A DNA stretch of 58,298 bases, taken from assembly GCA_016933335.1 (NCBI GenBank), contig JAFGBD010000039.1, positions 1-58,298 of the forward strand. Reading direction: 5' to 3'. Positions within the stretch are counted from its first letter, which is position 1. The number at the start of each line of letters is the position of its first letter. The translations under genes and the position numbers were made by a program. The notes under the pieces are model-generated. The model did no database searches, was not told the DNA's origin, and saw nothing but the letters and a program-made list of their open reading frames with translations. The stretch comes from Bacteroidales bacterium. Lineage in GTDB: Bacteria > Bacteroidota > Bacteroidia > Bacteroidales > UBA10428. Shown here in pieces: positions 19,286 through 28,104 of this stretch.

Positions 19286-20257
19286 ATGTCAGTACTTGTA
19301 TATACCGAAAACTGGGACGGAAAATTCAAAAAGCTGTCATTTGAGCTTGTATCCTATGCCGGTAAGCTTGCCGAAATGCTTGGAACTACTGTCACAGCGG
19401 TTTCTATCGGCAGTGTTGATCAGGCTGAACTGCAAAAATTAGGCAATTACGGGGCTCAAAAGATACTTCATGTTACCGGTCCGAACCTGGATAAACTGGA
19501 TAACCAGGTGTTTTCTTCAATGATCGTTCAGGCTGCCTCCAAAGAAGATGCCAGTGTGGTACTGTTATCCAACAACAACTCCGGAAAAGCCATCGCTCCG
19601 AGAATATCTGTAAAACTGAATGCGGGGCTGGTCTCTGCAGTGATAAAATTACCCGTAAGCCTGAATCCGTTTACAGTGGTAAAAAAAGTGTTCTCGGGAA
19701 AAGCATTCACCAATGTTGTCATCAAAACAGATACCAGGGTTCTGACTTTATCCCAGAATTCTTTTGAACTGATTGAAACCGGTAATAAAGCAACCATCGA
19801 AAATTTCAATCCGGAAATCGACACCGGCTTGTTCAAAACATCGGTTAAAGATGTGGAAAAAGTAACGGGGAAAATTTTGCTGACCGATGCCGAAATAGTT
19901 GTTTCCGGCGGAAGGGGAATGAAATCACCTGACAACTGGGGTCCAATTGAAGAACTTGCTGATATACTGGGCGCTGCAACTGCATGTTCCCGCCCGGTGT
20001 CAGACGAGGGCTGGAGACCTCACGGGGAACATACCGGACAGACCGGCAAAATCATTGCCCCAGATTTATATATTGCATGCGGTATATCAGGTGCCATACA
20101 ACACCTGGCCGGAATCAGTTCTTCAAAGTATATTGTTGCGATAAACACTGACAAAGATGCGCCGATATTTGAAGCGGCCGACTACGGTATTGTCGGAGAT
20201 GCATTAAAGGTTCTTCCTGAATTAATCGAAGCAGTAAAAGAGGTAAAATCATCATGA
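19286..20257 (+). CDS. etfA: Electron transfer flavoprotein subunit alpha
   Basis: A 323-aa EtfA carrying the FAD domain. The signature is in the C-terminal half: SGGRGMKSPDNWG, ATACSRPVSDEGW, HGEHTGQTGKIIAPDLYIA (in shorter pieces HTGQTGK and PDLYIACGISGAIQH) and the NTDKDAPIFEAADYGIVGD end. With EtfB it shuttles electrons from acyl-CoA dehydrogenase to a membrane oxidoreductase, probably the two Fe-S proteins encoded directly downstream. Length is standard. Confidence 0.95.
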   Translation: MSVLVYTENWDGKFKKLSFELVSYAGKLAEMLGTTVTAVSIGSVDQAELQKLGNYGAQKILHVTGPNLDKLDNQVFSSMIVQAASKEDASVVLLSNNNSGKAIAPRISVKLNAGLVSAVIKLPVSLNPFTVVKKVFSGKAFTNVVIKTDTRVLTLSQNSFELIETGNKATIENFNPEIDTGLFKTSVKDVEKVTGKILLTDAEIVVSGGRGMKSPDNWGPIEELADILGAATACSRPVSDEGWRPHGEHTGQTGKIIAPDLYIACGISGAIQHLAGISSSKYIVAINTDKDAPIFEAADYGIVGDALKVLPELIEAVKEVKSS

Positions 20258-20301
20258 TTTTATTTGTCTTTATCCGGTTAAATCCTTAACGCAGATAAAT
20301 T

Positions 20302-21603
20302 ATGATTTCCAGCATTGTCTTTGCTGTTGTACTCATTACAACGATCGTTGTCTTTACCCTGAAGATCAGGTCTGTTACCCGCAACATAAAGCTTGGGAAA
20401 AGTCTTGAAATCAAAGACCACAAACCTCAAAGATGGGCACTGATGGCCAGGGTGGCTATCGGACAGCTGAAAATGACAAAGCGTCCCATTCCTGCGATAT
20501 TGCATTTGTTTGTATATGTAGGGTTTATCATTGTAAATATAGAGATGCTCGAGATACTGATTGACGGTCTGACCGGTTCGCACCGTATCTTTTCCTTTAT
20601 CGGCGGTTCATACAATGCTTTTATCTCTGCTTTTGAAATATTCGGGATTGCAGTCATGTTCGGATGTTTGATCTTTCTGATAAGAAGAAATGTCATCAGG
20701 CTCAAAAGATTCTGGAGCAAAGAAATGACTCTGTGGCCACGCTCCGATGCAAATATTATTCTTATAACCGAGCTTTTTCTGATGAGCGCTATCCTGACAA
20801 TGAATGCAACTGACGGAATCTTGCAGGCAAGGGCCCATGCCCATTATCCTGAGACAGGATCATTCCTGATCAGCGGAATGATACAACCTTTGTATGCCGG
20901 CATTTCAGATGGCGGCCTGGTATTCCTCGAAAGATTTTCATGGTGGTTTCATATTGTTGGTGTGTTTGCATTTTTAAATTATATCCCTTATTCAAAGCAT
21001 TTTCATGTGTTCCTTGCATTCCCTAATGTTTATTATTCCAAACTTGAACCCAAAGGCAAGATGACAAACATGCCGTCTATTACAAAAGAGATCAGATCAA
21101 TGCTTGCCGGAACAACAGAACAACCTGATGAGGCAGGAGAAGAGCTGGGCTTGTTTGGAGCCAGGGATGTCAAAGATTTTACATGGAAGCATCTGATGGA
21201 TGCATTCACATGTACAGAGTGCGGACGTTGCACCTCCAGTTGCCCGGCTAATATAACAGGCAAAAAACTATCCCCCCGCAAGGTTGTCATGGATCTGAGG
21301 GACAGGGTCGAATACCTGGGAAAACAAATAAAAAAGCACGGACAGGGCTTCACAGATGACAAATCACTGTTTGACCGGATTACCACTGAAGAGCTGTGGG
21401 CATGTACAACCTGCAATGCCTGTACCGAGGAGTGTCCGGTAAACATCGATCCTTTATCCATCATCCTTGAAATGAGAAGGTACCTTGTAATGGAAAAAGC
21501 TTCAGCCCCCGGTGAACTGAACAGTATCTTCTCAAATATTGAAAACAATGGAGCACCCTGGCAATTTTCACCGGAAGACAGGTTGCTGTGGGCTGAAAAA
21601 TAA
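20302..21603 (+). CDS. Membrane cytochrome b-like/4Fe-4S protein, ETF:menaquinone oxidoreductase membrane subunit
   Basis: A 433-aa protein. The first 245 residues form about five membrane helices with histidines suited to heme b (AILHLF, WWFHIVG, KHFHVF), like NarI/HdrE-type cytochromes. The C-terminal part has two 4Fe-4S motifs, CTECGRCTSSCP (residues 304-315) and CTTCNACTEECP (368-379). This matches the membrane half of heterodisulfide reductase-like (DUF224) enzymes that accept electrons from ETF and reduce menaquinone. The next gene supplies the CCG-domain half, so the enzyme appears split into two chains. Heme binding is inferred. Confidence 0.8.
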   Translation: MISSIVFAVVLITTIVVFTLKIRSVTRNIKLGKSLEIKDHKPQRWALMARVAIGQLKMTKRPIPAILHLFVYVGFIIVNIEMLEILIDGLTGSHRIFSFIGGSYNAFISAFEIFGIAVMFGCLIFLIRRNVIRLKRFWSKEMTLWPRSDANIILITELFLMSAILTMNATDGILQARAHAHYPETGSFLISGMIQPLYAGISDGGLVFLERFSWWFHIVGVFAFLNYIPYSKHFHVFLAFPNVYYSKLEPKGKMTNMPSITKEIRSMLAGTTEQPDEAGEELGLFGARDVKDFTWKHLMDAFTCTECGRCTSSCPANITGKKLSPRKVVMDLRDRVEYLGKQIKKHGQGFTDDKSLFDRITTEELWACTTCNACTEECPVNIDPLSIILEMRRYLVMEKASAPGELNSIFSNIENNGAPWQFSPEDRLLWAEK

Positions 21604-21630
21604 TTGTAGATACTCAAATTGCATCCGCAT

Positions 21631-22428
21631 ATGGAGAATAAAGAAAGCATAAAAGTACCTGTAATGGCTGATCTGGCTTCCAGGGGTGAAACACCCGAAT
21701 ATCTTTTCTGGGTAGGTTGTGCAGGTGCATTTGACGACAGGTACAAAAAGGTGGCCAGGGCATTTGCCAGAGTTCTCAACCATCTTGATATCAGCTATGC
21801 TGTTCTTGGAAAAGAAGAATCCTGTACAGGAGATCCTGCCCGCAGGGCCGGAAACGAAATGCTTTTTCAGATGCAGGCTTTGTCCAACATTTCCGTTCTT
21901 GATGGTTATGGAGTGAAAAAGATCCTTACCATATGTCCTCATTGCTATAACATCTTTAAGAATGATTATCCTGATCTGGGTGGAAAATACGAGGTGGTTA
22001 ACTATACCGTATTTATTCAGGAACAGATAAAGAAAGGGAAACTGAAAATTGATTCAGCCAAATTCAAAAACTCAAGAATTACCTATCATGATCCCTGTTA
22101 TCTCGGGCGTGCCAACGGCATATATGATGCTCCGCGTGAAATCCTGAAAGCCATTCCCTCATCATTGATCGAGATGAAGAGAAACAGGAATTCTGCGCTG
22201 TGCTGCGGTGCAGGGGGAGGGCAGATGTTCAAGGAAGCTGAAGAGGGGCATAAGGAGATTTTCATTGAGAGAATTGAAGAAGCCATTGAGACAGGTGCTG
22301 ATATTGTGGCAACAGCATGTCCTTTTTGTATGACGATGCTGACCGACGGCATCAAATACAAGAATAAGGAAGAAAAGATGAAGAATTATGATCTGGCGGA
22401 ACTCATTGTACAGGCACTTGATCTTTAG
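21631..22428 (+). CDS. CCG-domain Fe-S oxidoreductase subunit (HdrB/HdrD-like)
   Basis: A 265-aa soluble protein with two cysteine-rich CCG-type domains. The first has C30, C65 and C102/C105 (CPHC) and lacks the doubled cysteine. The second is complete: C156 (HDPCYLG), C191-C192 in CCGAGGG, and C230/C233 (CPFC), a pattern that in HdrB holds a non-cubane 4Fe-4S cluster. The frame extends to a TTG at 21619, but the ATG at 21631 (MENKESIKVP) was chosen. It lies 27 bases after the membrane subunit and would pass electrons between ETF and that subunit. Confidence 0.85.
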   Translation: MENKESIKVPVMADLASRGETPEYLFWVGCAGAFDDRYKKVARAFARVLNHLDISYAVLGKEESCTGDPARRAGNEMLFQMQALSNISVLDGYGVKKILTICPHCYNIFKNDYPDLGGKYEVVNYTVFIQEQIKKGKLKIDSAKFKNSRITYHDPCYLGRANGIYDAPREILKAIPSSLIEMKRNRNSALCCGAGGGQMFKEAEEGHKEIFIERIEEAIETGADIVATACPFCMTMLTDGIKYKNKEEKMKNYDLAELIVQALDL

Positions 22429-22483
22429 CTATTATCAAAAACAATAAAAGAATAATCCCTAATCAAACTATAATTTTTTTAAA

Positions 22484-24265
22484 ATGGACAACAACAACCT
22501 GAAGAGCGGAGAATTTCTTGTCAAAGAAGTTCCTGCCAGCAACGTATTTATACCTGAAGAATTTGACGAAGAGCAACTGATGATCAAGCAGACATGTGCA
22601 GATTTTCTGGAATCCGAAATCTATCCGGCTCTTGACAGGATTGACAACCAGGAGGAGGGACTCATGGCCTCACTGGTTAAAAAGGCCGGAGAGCTTGGAT
22701 TGCTTGGAATAGCTGTTGCCGAAGAATATGAAGGTTTCGGCCAGTCATTTGTTACGCAGATGCTTGCATGCGATATACTTGGTGGAGGCTTTTCATTTGC
22801 AGTGGCCTATTCGGCGCATACCGGAATCGGCACACTGCCCATCATGTATTATGGCAATGATGAACAAAGAAAGAAATACATTCCGAAACTGGCATCCGGA
22901 GAGTATCTTGGCTGTTACTGCCTTACAGAACCCGGTGCAGGTTCCGATGCAAACGCCGGTAAGACCAATGCCATACTCTCAGAGGATGGTAAACATTATA
23001 TTCTGAACGGTCAGAAGATGTGGATCACCAATTCCGGTTTTGCAGATATATTCACGGTTTTTGCCAAAATCGACGATGACCGTATCCTGAGCGCCTTTAT
23101 CGTGGAACGGACATTCCCCGGAATTACATTTAATCCGGAAGAAAAGAAAATGGGCATCAAGGGTTCTTCCACACGCCAGATTTTTTTCAACGACTGCAAA
23201 GTACCGGTTGAAAACCTGCTTGGCAAGAGAGGTGAAGGATTCAGAATAGCACTGAGCATTTTGCATATGGGCCGTATCAAGCTTGGTGCCAATGTGCTGG
23301 GCTCATGCAGGAAGGCAATTAACGAATCGGTGGCTTATGCCAATGAAAGAAAACAGTTCGGACAGCTGATATCAAGTTTCGGAGCCATCAAACATAAACT
23401 GGCCCAGCAGGCTGTTAAAACCTTTATTACAGAATCTGCTGTTTACCGCGTAAGCAAGGATATTGATGATGCCATTGTGAAAAACAAGGCTACCGGAATG
23501 GACTCCGGAAGGGCTACCATAGAAGGGATCAGTCATTATGCAGTCGAGGCGGCCATTTTAAAGGTATACGGTTCCGAAGCTCTTAATTATGTTGTTGATG
23601 AAGCAGTCCAGATATTCGGAGGTATGGGTTATTCTTCTGAAACACTGGTTGAGAAAGCTTACAGAGATTCAAGAATCAACAGGATCTTCGAAGGAACCAA
23701 TGAGATTAACAGGATGCTGGTTGTGGATACAGCATTGAAAAGAGCCATGAAAGGCGACTTTGATCTTTTTGGTGAAGCAAAGAAAGTGGCAGCAGAAATC
23801 TCAGTTTTAAAAGTCACTGATGTCAGCGGTTTGGATTACTATGCTGAGAAACTGGCTTACATCAGGAATTTCAAGAAAGCCATTCTGTTAGTGATAAACA
23901 AAGCATCCGAGACTTTTGAAAGAAAGCTGTCTTATGAACAGGAGATACTGTTCAACATTTCCGACATGATGATGGAATTGTATGTGGCGGAGTCAACCCT
24001 TCTGCGTGTTCAGAAGCTTAAAGGCATAAAGGGTGCCGAAGCCGTTAAACTGTATAAGGATATTCTTGATGTGACTGTATACGATACTGCGGATATTATA
24101 CGGAAATCAGGGAAAGACGCGATATGCTCTTTTGCTGCGGGAGATGATCCTGAGAAATTACTGGCTGCCCTGGATATCCTTACAAAGGTTGCCGGAGTTA
24201 ATGTTAAGGAGTCCAGAAGAAGACTGGCAGATAAAATCATTGAAGAAAACAGGTATCCTTTCTGA
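22484..24265 (+). CDS. Acyl-CoA dehydrogenase (FadE-like, 593 aa)
   Basis: Catalyses the first, FAD-dependent alpha,beta-oxidation of acyl-CoA and hands electrons to ETF. The N-terminal and middle domains show GLLGIAVAEEYEGFG, the CLTEPGAGSDA flavin motif and KMWITNSGFADIF. The C-terminal domain has IFGGMGYSSE and the FEGTNEINR motif whose Glu403 is the expected catalytic base. About 200 extra C-terminal residues make it longer than the 380-aa short-chain type, like the very-long-chain/ACAD9 shape. Chain-length preference cannot be read. It is the last gene of the etf operon and is followed by an intrinsic terminator. Confidence 0.92.
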   Translation: MDNNNLKSGEFLVKEVPASNVFIPEEFDEEQLMIKQTCADFLESEIYPALDRIDNQEEGLMASLVKKAGELGLLGIAVAEEYEGFGQSFVTQMLACDILGGGFSFAVAYSAHTGIGTLPIMYYGNDEQRKKYIPKLASGEYLGCYCLTEPGAGSDANAGKTNAILSEDGKHYILNGQKMWITNSGFADIFTVFAKIDDDRILSAFIVERTFPGITFNPEEKKMGIKGSSTRQIFFNDCKVPVENLLGKRGEGFRIALSILHMGRIKLGANVLGSCRKAINESVAYANERKQFGQLISSFGAIKHKLAQQAVKTFITESAVYRVSKDIDDAIVKNKATGMDSGRATIEGISHYAVEAAILKVYGSEALNYVVDEAVQIFGGMGYSSETLVEKAYRDSRINRIFEGTNEINRMLVVDTALKRAMKGDFDLFGEAKKVAAEISVLKVTDVSGLDYYAEKLAYIRNFKKAILLVINKASETFERKLSYEQEILFNISDMMMELYVAESTLLRVQKLKGIKGAEAVKLYKDILDVTVYDTADIIRKSGKDAICSFAAGDDPEKLLAALDILTKVAGVNVKESRRRLADKIIEENRYPF

Positions 24266-24289
24266 TAAAAGATTTTTAATATTGAGAAG

Positions 24290-24328
24290 AAGCTGTCTCA
24301 TTGAACTTTTGGGACAGCTTTTTTTTTA
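24290..24328 (+). terminator. Intrinsic terminator of the etf/acyl-CoA dehydrogenase operon
   Basis: AAGCTGTC (24290-24297) pairs with GACAGCTT (24313-24320), extended by T-G and C-G pairs, with an 11-nt loop and a run of ten T (24319-24328). It begins 24 bases after the stop. The rest of the gap to 24555 holds no gene. Confidence 0.9.
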
Positions 24329-24496
24329 TCAGGGGGCATTCGGAAGAATAACGCTACGGGATGACACCAATACAATCATTCTGCAAAAAAGTCCTTTCAG
24401 GTTTACATATCAGGATCATCGCATTATCCACTTTATACATAACCAGGAATGATGCCTGTTCATAAAAGGATTTCATCGGTTGGTCAAAAAAAAAGA

Positions 24497-24524
24497 TTGT
24501 CTGTCTCTATATCCATTATTTTTG
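24497..24524 (+). promoter_or_regulatory. Possible promoter of the 150-aa hypothetical gene
   Basis: TTG (24497-24499) and TATTTTTG (24517-24524) match the Bacteroidota -33 and -7 elements with a 17-nt spacer, slightly short. Transcription would start near 24530, about 25 bases before the ATG. Confidence 0.5.
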
Positions 24525-24555
24525 TACAGTAATGACACCCTAATAATTTCTCACA

Positions 24556-25008
24556 ATGGAGGATTTGATCAAGAAAACAATAGCAATTCTCAAGCTTCAC
24601 ATTAAAAGCAACCTTGAGGTTATCAACCTGAACCAGACAAAAATCAAACAGATATTGCAGGAACCCAAGTCTTCAGAACGGTCGGTGAATTTTGAAAGAC
24701 ATTATGCAGTCAATAAAAACCTGCTTTCTGAGAACAACGATTATATCAAGCTGCAGCTAGCACTGATAAATTTCCTTGAAAAGTATAAAAATACTGACAT
24801 CATGAAGGAATCGCCATCTGCTGTGAATACGTGTTCCCCTGGTGATCAGGAGGAGATTTTCAATTTGACTGTTACAGGCAAATTGCCATACAATAAAAAA
24901 CATCCGAACTTTACAGACCAGGACTTTTTCGATAGACTTATCTGCTATTACCAGGAAAGGGAAGAGTACGAGAAATGTCATGAACTCTTAAGCATAATAC
25001 GAAAATAA
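24556..25008 (+). CDS. Hypothetical protein
   Basis: A 150-aa soluble protein that I do not recognise. The N-terminal 75 residues are predicted helical, charged and Lys/Asn-rich (KTIAILKLHIKSNLEVIN, ENNDYIKLQLALINFLEKY). A Ser/Pro-rich linker follows (ESPSAVNTCSPGD), then a C-terminal segment with many acidic residues (DFFDRLICYYQEREEYEKCHELL), which resembles a helical repeat pair. There is no signal peptide. It has its own likely promoter between the etf operon terminator and a convergent GNAT gene. Confidence 0.7.
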   Translation: MEDLIKKTIAILKLHIKSNLEVINLNQTKIKQILQEPKSSERSVNFERHYAVNKNLLSENNDYIKLQLALINFLEKYKNTDIMKESPSAVNTCSPGDQEEIFNLTVTGKLPYNKKHPNFTDQDFFDRLICYYQEREEYEKCHELLSIIRK

Positions 25009-25070
25009 TATCTGTAATGCGATTATAAATATCAAACCAGGGGGCAACTGTTTTCCTGCAAATGTCTGAA

Positions 25071-25583
25071 TTACAATCCGACCTTTTTACTCCTTCGTTC
25101 CATTAACACGACATCACGCCACCGATTGCCCATGTTGCCAATTTTTTCACGAATACCAACAATCCTGAATCCGTTTTTTTCATGAAGTTTAATACTGGCT
25201 TTATTTTCCGGGAAAATTCCTGCCTGCAGTGTCCATATATTGTTTTTCTCTGATTCAGTAATCAAATGCTGAAAAAGCGCATTTCCAAGGCCCATGCCCT
25301 GATATTCAGGATGAATATAAATGCTTACCTCTGCCACTCCCTGGTATATCGGCCTTTGTGACACCTGTGACAATGCTGCCCATCCTGCAGCACTATTTTT
25401 TTGGTAAATGATAAACCTGCAGCAGTGAAGATGCATAATATCCCAGGATTCCCAGTCCGGAAGGGTTGTTTCAAATGTGGCATCTCCGGTTTCCATACCC
25501 TTCTGGTATATGAGCCTGACATCATTCCAGTGATGGGGCAGGAGGGGGACAATTTGATATGCTTTCAATTCCTGGTTATGCAT
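25071..25583 (-). CDS. GNAT-family N-acetyltransferase (phosphinothricin acetyltransferase-like)
   Basis: A 170-aa acetyl-CoA-dependent N-acetyltransferase. The core shows AGWAALSQVSQRPIYQGVAEVSIYIHPEY in pieces, the acetyl-CoA loop YQGMGLGNALFQHL (Q/RxxGxG/A pattern, about residues 113-126) and IFPENKASIKLHEKNGFRIVG at the C-terminus. The GVAEVSIYIHPEYQG arrangement is typical of the PAT/YncA branch that acetylates small amino compounds. The actual substrate is unknown. It lies alone, with the AhpD-like gene upstream on the same strand. Confidence 0.85.
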   Translation of the reverse strand: MHNQELKAYQIVPLLPHHWNDVRLIYQKGMETGDATFETTLPDWESWDIMHLHCCRFIIYQKNSAAGWAALSQVSQRPIYQGVAEVSIYIHPEYQGMGLGNALFQHLITESEKNNIWTLQAGIFPENKASIKLHEKNGFRIVGIREKIGNMGNRWRDVVLMERRSKKVGL

Positions 25584-25724
25584 TTTTCATATTTGATCCT
25601 AGCATCAGCTTTTAATCAGAATATCGATTTTCGATTAACGATTTTAAGTTACGGTTGAAAAACTTCTGAAATCAAAAATCGTTTTTGGTTGTTCATAGTC
25701 CAAACAAAAATCTGTTGTGCAACA

Positions 25725-26075
25725 CTATTTTGTATAATATTCAAGCACTTTCAATGCAAACCTGGCAGACACTGTAGCCGGTCCGCCTCCCATTTCAATG
25801 CCGACCTCAATTGATTCAATAACCTGTTCTCTGGTTGCTCCTGAATCCAGTGCCTGTTTTATATGCCATTCCATGCAAGATTCACAGTTGATGACCACCG
25901 ATATGCCAACAGCGATAAGTTCTTTATATTTTTTTTCCAGATTCCCGGTAACATATGTCTTTTGTTCCATCTCCACAAAAGAGCTATATACCTGTGAATT
26001 GCCAGTAAAGAACTGGTCTGCTTTCTTACGGTCAGCGATTATTTTTTGAATTTTCTCAATATCTGATTTATCCAT
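25725..26075 (-). CDS. Carboxymuconolactone decarboxylase/AhpD-like protein
   Basis: A 116-aa protein with the AhpD-like helical domain. The redox motif is CESCMEWH (C64, C67 and H71), the CxxC-xxx-H pattern of peroxidase-type members, followed by the helix ALDSGATREQVIESIEVGIEMGGGP (read in two parts). Such proteins act as disulfide-exchanging peroxidase partners or decarboxylases; the CxxC argues for a redox role. The length fits the single-domain class. It is transcribed toward the GNAT gene, 141 bases apart. Confidence 0.85.
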   Translation of the reverse strand: MDKSDIEKIQKIIADRKKADQFFTGNSQVYSSFVEMEQKTYVTGNLEKKYKELIAVGISVVINCESCMEWHIKQALDSGATREQVIESIEVGIEMGGGPATVSARFALKVLEYYTK

Positions 26076-26207
26076 TATTTAGCCAGTTTAATTCATAAAT
26101 AGGGCAGGTTAGATGATTTGGTAATGCAATATAATACATAAAAAGAACATTGCTATCTTCATTCCCGGTCATTTTAATATCAATTGCAAGGCAGACGGCT
26201 GTCCCGG

Positions 26208-27359
26208 TTATCTTTTTATAATTCCTGTAACCAGTCCGGCCAGCAATAAGCCAGCCACAACAATGCTGACCACAATGGCCCATCTGTTCACTAATCTTGA
26301 TTCGACTGTCATTTCAAAATCGGAATTATAAAAATCTGCCAGCCTGAAACTCCATGTACTGTTACCATCTTCCAGCCTGGTTGAATTTGTCTGAATTATC
26401 TTTCCAGGCAGGATGGTCTTATGATTATAGGTATACCACTCATTAAGTCTCATATATGCCAACCTGTCAAAGAAGCTTTGAATGTCAGGATTTTCAGAGG
26501 GAAGAATGTCATTTTCAGAGATACCCAGGAAATCGGATGTTCTGGAGATGACATATTTTTGAATCTTCAACATCTCTATCTGGTCATCACCATCCTCGGG
26601 AGCACCTTCCAAATCAAGGCTGTCACAAAAAACGCTTTTACGATCCAGCATCAGCTGATATGCCTCCGGATTCTTTTTACTTAAGACCTTTGACAGCGCA
26701 TCGCAATAATCTTCATTGATATTCCTTAATTGCCATTCTTCAAATCTTTTTTCAATGTCTTTATCAAGTTCGCTGGCCCTGGCAGAGTCTTTCCCGGTGA
26801 AGACTATATCTGTGTCCGCTTCTGCAACCGGTTCAAATTTATCTTTAACCGGGTCGAACATGTAGTCTTTGTCATCAGAAAGGGAATATCTTAGTTCTTC
26901 TTCTGTGAGAAAATCCTTTAAAGGCAGGTAATTGTATGGAAAGTGCCTCTGATAAATCTCTGTGTATTTAATAAAAGTATAAAACCATCGGAACTTTCTT
27001 TTCAGGCTGACCTGCATATTAACCATATTGTAAATGTCTGGAGCGTTTTTCAGCTCTTCATTCATCTCTTTATAGCTCTTAAAGGTTTTCCTTGCAGTAT
27101 ATACGTAAATGCTGTCAGGCTTATTCTTCGAACTGTCATCGGGTTCCCTCCATGTTTTTATCTCCCATGTGGAATCAGCAGGAAGCGTGATAGATGACTC
27201 CTCATTGATCATGTCCTGATCACCGGATACTTTAAAGTATCTCTCAATGCTCCCATCTGAATGAACCTGTGTGGTAATCTCATATTCAAGACAACTGTTC
27301 GTCAGTATCAATACCGCAAGTATGATACCGGCTTTTAATATTTTGTTTCCTGTTTTCAT
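26208..27359 (-). CDS. Lipoprotein with C-terminal transmembrane helix, in the sigma/anti-sigma cluster
   Basis: A 383-aa protein of unknown function. The signal peptide ends in the lipobox LTNSC (Cys23). The N-terminal region begins LEYEITTQVHSDGSIERYF, reminiscent of Bacteroidota proteins with a repeated strand motif. A single hydrophobic helix (IVVSIVVAGLLLAGLVTGII, about residues 362-381) and a basic KR end the protein, so both ends look membrane-attached. It lies 75 bases after the anti-sigma gene on the same strand and may belong to that operon or be its target. Confidence 0.75.
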   Translation of the reverse strand: MKTGNKILKAGIILAVLILTNSCLEYEITTQVHSDGSIERYFKVSGDQDMINEESSITLPADSTWEIKTWREPDDSSKNKPDSIYVYTARKTFKSYKEMNEELKNAPDIYNMVNMQVSLKRKFRWFYTFIKYTEIYQRHFPYNYLPLKDFLTEEELRYSLSDDKDYMFDPVKDKFEPVAEADTDIVFTGKDSARASELDKDIEKRFEEWQLRNINEDYCDALSKVLSKKNPEAYQLMLDRKSVFCDSLDLEGAPEDGDDQIEMLKIQKYVISRTSDFLGISENDILPSENPDIQSFFDRLAYMRLNEWYTYNHKTILPGKIIQTNSTRLEDGNSTWSFRLADFYNSDFEMTVESRLVNRWAIVVSIVVAGLLLAGLVTGIIKR

Positions 27360-27434
27360 CTTTTAAATTTTAGGATTAGGATATCAAAAAATGTCTCACA
27401 AATTCCTGATTATTGTACCGGGATTCTGGAATGA

Positions 27435-28103
27435 TCAGATCCCGGGATTTATCTTAATATTGAGGTCATTGCTCAAGATGTTAATCAGCAGTTGTTTCTT
27501 TTGTTGTTTGTTGCCGGTTTTTTGCAGTCTGTCTGAATACCGGCAAATCTGAACGGCGTAATTTTCAATTTCAGCACCGGAAAGGTTTTTGCTGTATTTG
27601 ATTGCTTTCCTGTTAAAACCAGGATCATCATATCCCAGAATATCTGTGATCATTCTTCTGGACTCCTCAATGCATTCCTGATAATCTGAGCCGGGACCAC
27701 CAGCCTGAGTGTTTTGTTTCTGAGTGACCTGGTTAATTTCTCTGACTGAACCTGAAATGTAAAACTGCTGATAAGAAAACAATCCTGTTTGAACTAAAAT
27801 CAAAACAGATGCGGCTATCCGGATGCCGGTCAGGCGAAATAATCTTGTTGCATTTTGCAATAAACCTGATTCTTCGGGTTTGATTCCTGACATGATCTTG
27901 TCAGTCAGTCGGACCGGATCCGAAAGGTATGGTTCCTGATCAGTAATTTTTTTGACTGCTTTTTTATATTCATTGAGCTCTTTACGAAGCGTTCTGCATG
28001 AGTAACAATTTGACAGGTGATTCTCAAGCAATGTTTTTTCCCTGTCGGTTAATTCATCATCTTTATAGAGATGCATCAGTCTTTTTGCTGTTTTACAATC
28101 CAT
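27435..28103 (-). CDS. Anti-sigma factor with zinc-finger (ZAS) domain
   Basis: A 222-aa single-pass membrane protein. The N-terminal zinc-binding anti-sigma domain has HxxxCxxC as H29, C33, C36 (NHLSNCYSC). A hydrophobic helix follows (IRIAASVLILVQTGLFSY, about residues 97-114), then a periplasmic helical region. The start at 28103 was chosen because GGAGG lies 8 bases upstream of that ATG; the frame is open further to 28133. It begins one base after the sigma-factor stop region, so translation is coupled. It should hold the sigma factor inactive until an envelope signal arrives. Confidence 0.85.
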   Translation of the reverse strand: MDCKTAKRLMHLYKDDELTDREKTLLENHLSNCYSCRTLRKELNEYKKAVKKITDQEPYLSDPVRLTDKIMSGIKPEESGLLQNATRLFRLTGIRIAASVLILVQTGLFSYQQFYISGSVREINQVTQKQNTQAGGPGSDYQECIEESRRMITDILGYDDPGFNRKAIKYSKNLSGAEIENYAVQICRYSDRLQKTGNKQQKKQLLINILSNDLNIKINPGI

Positions 28104-28104
28104 T

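Noticed and set aside
27421..27452. CCGGGAT/ATCCCGG at the end of the anti-sigma gene as a terminator
   Set aside because: It overlaps the coding end and has no T-run.
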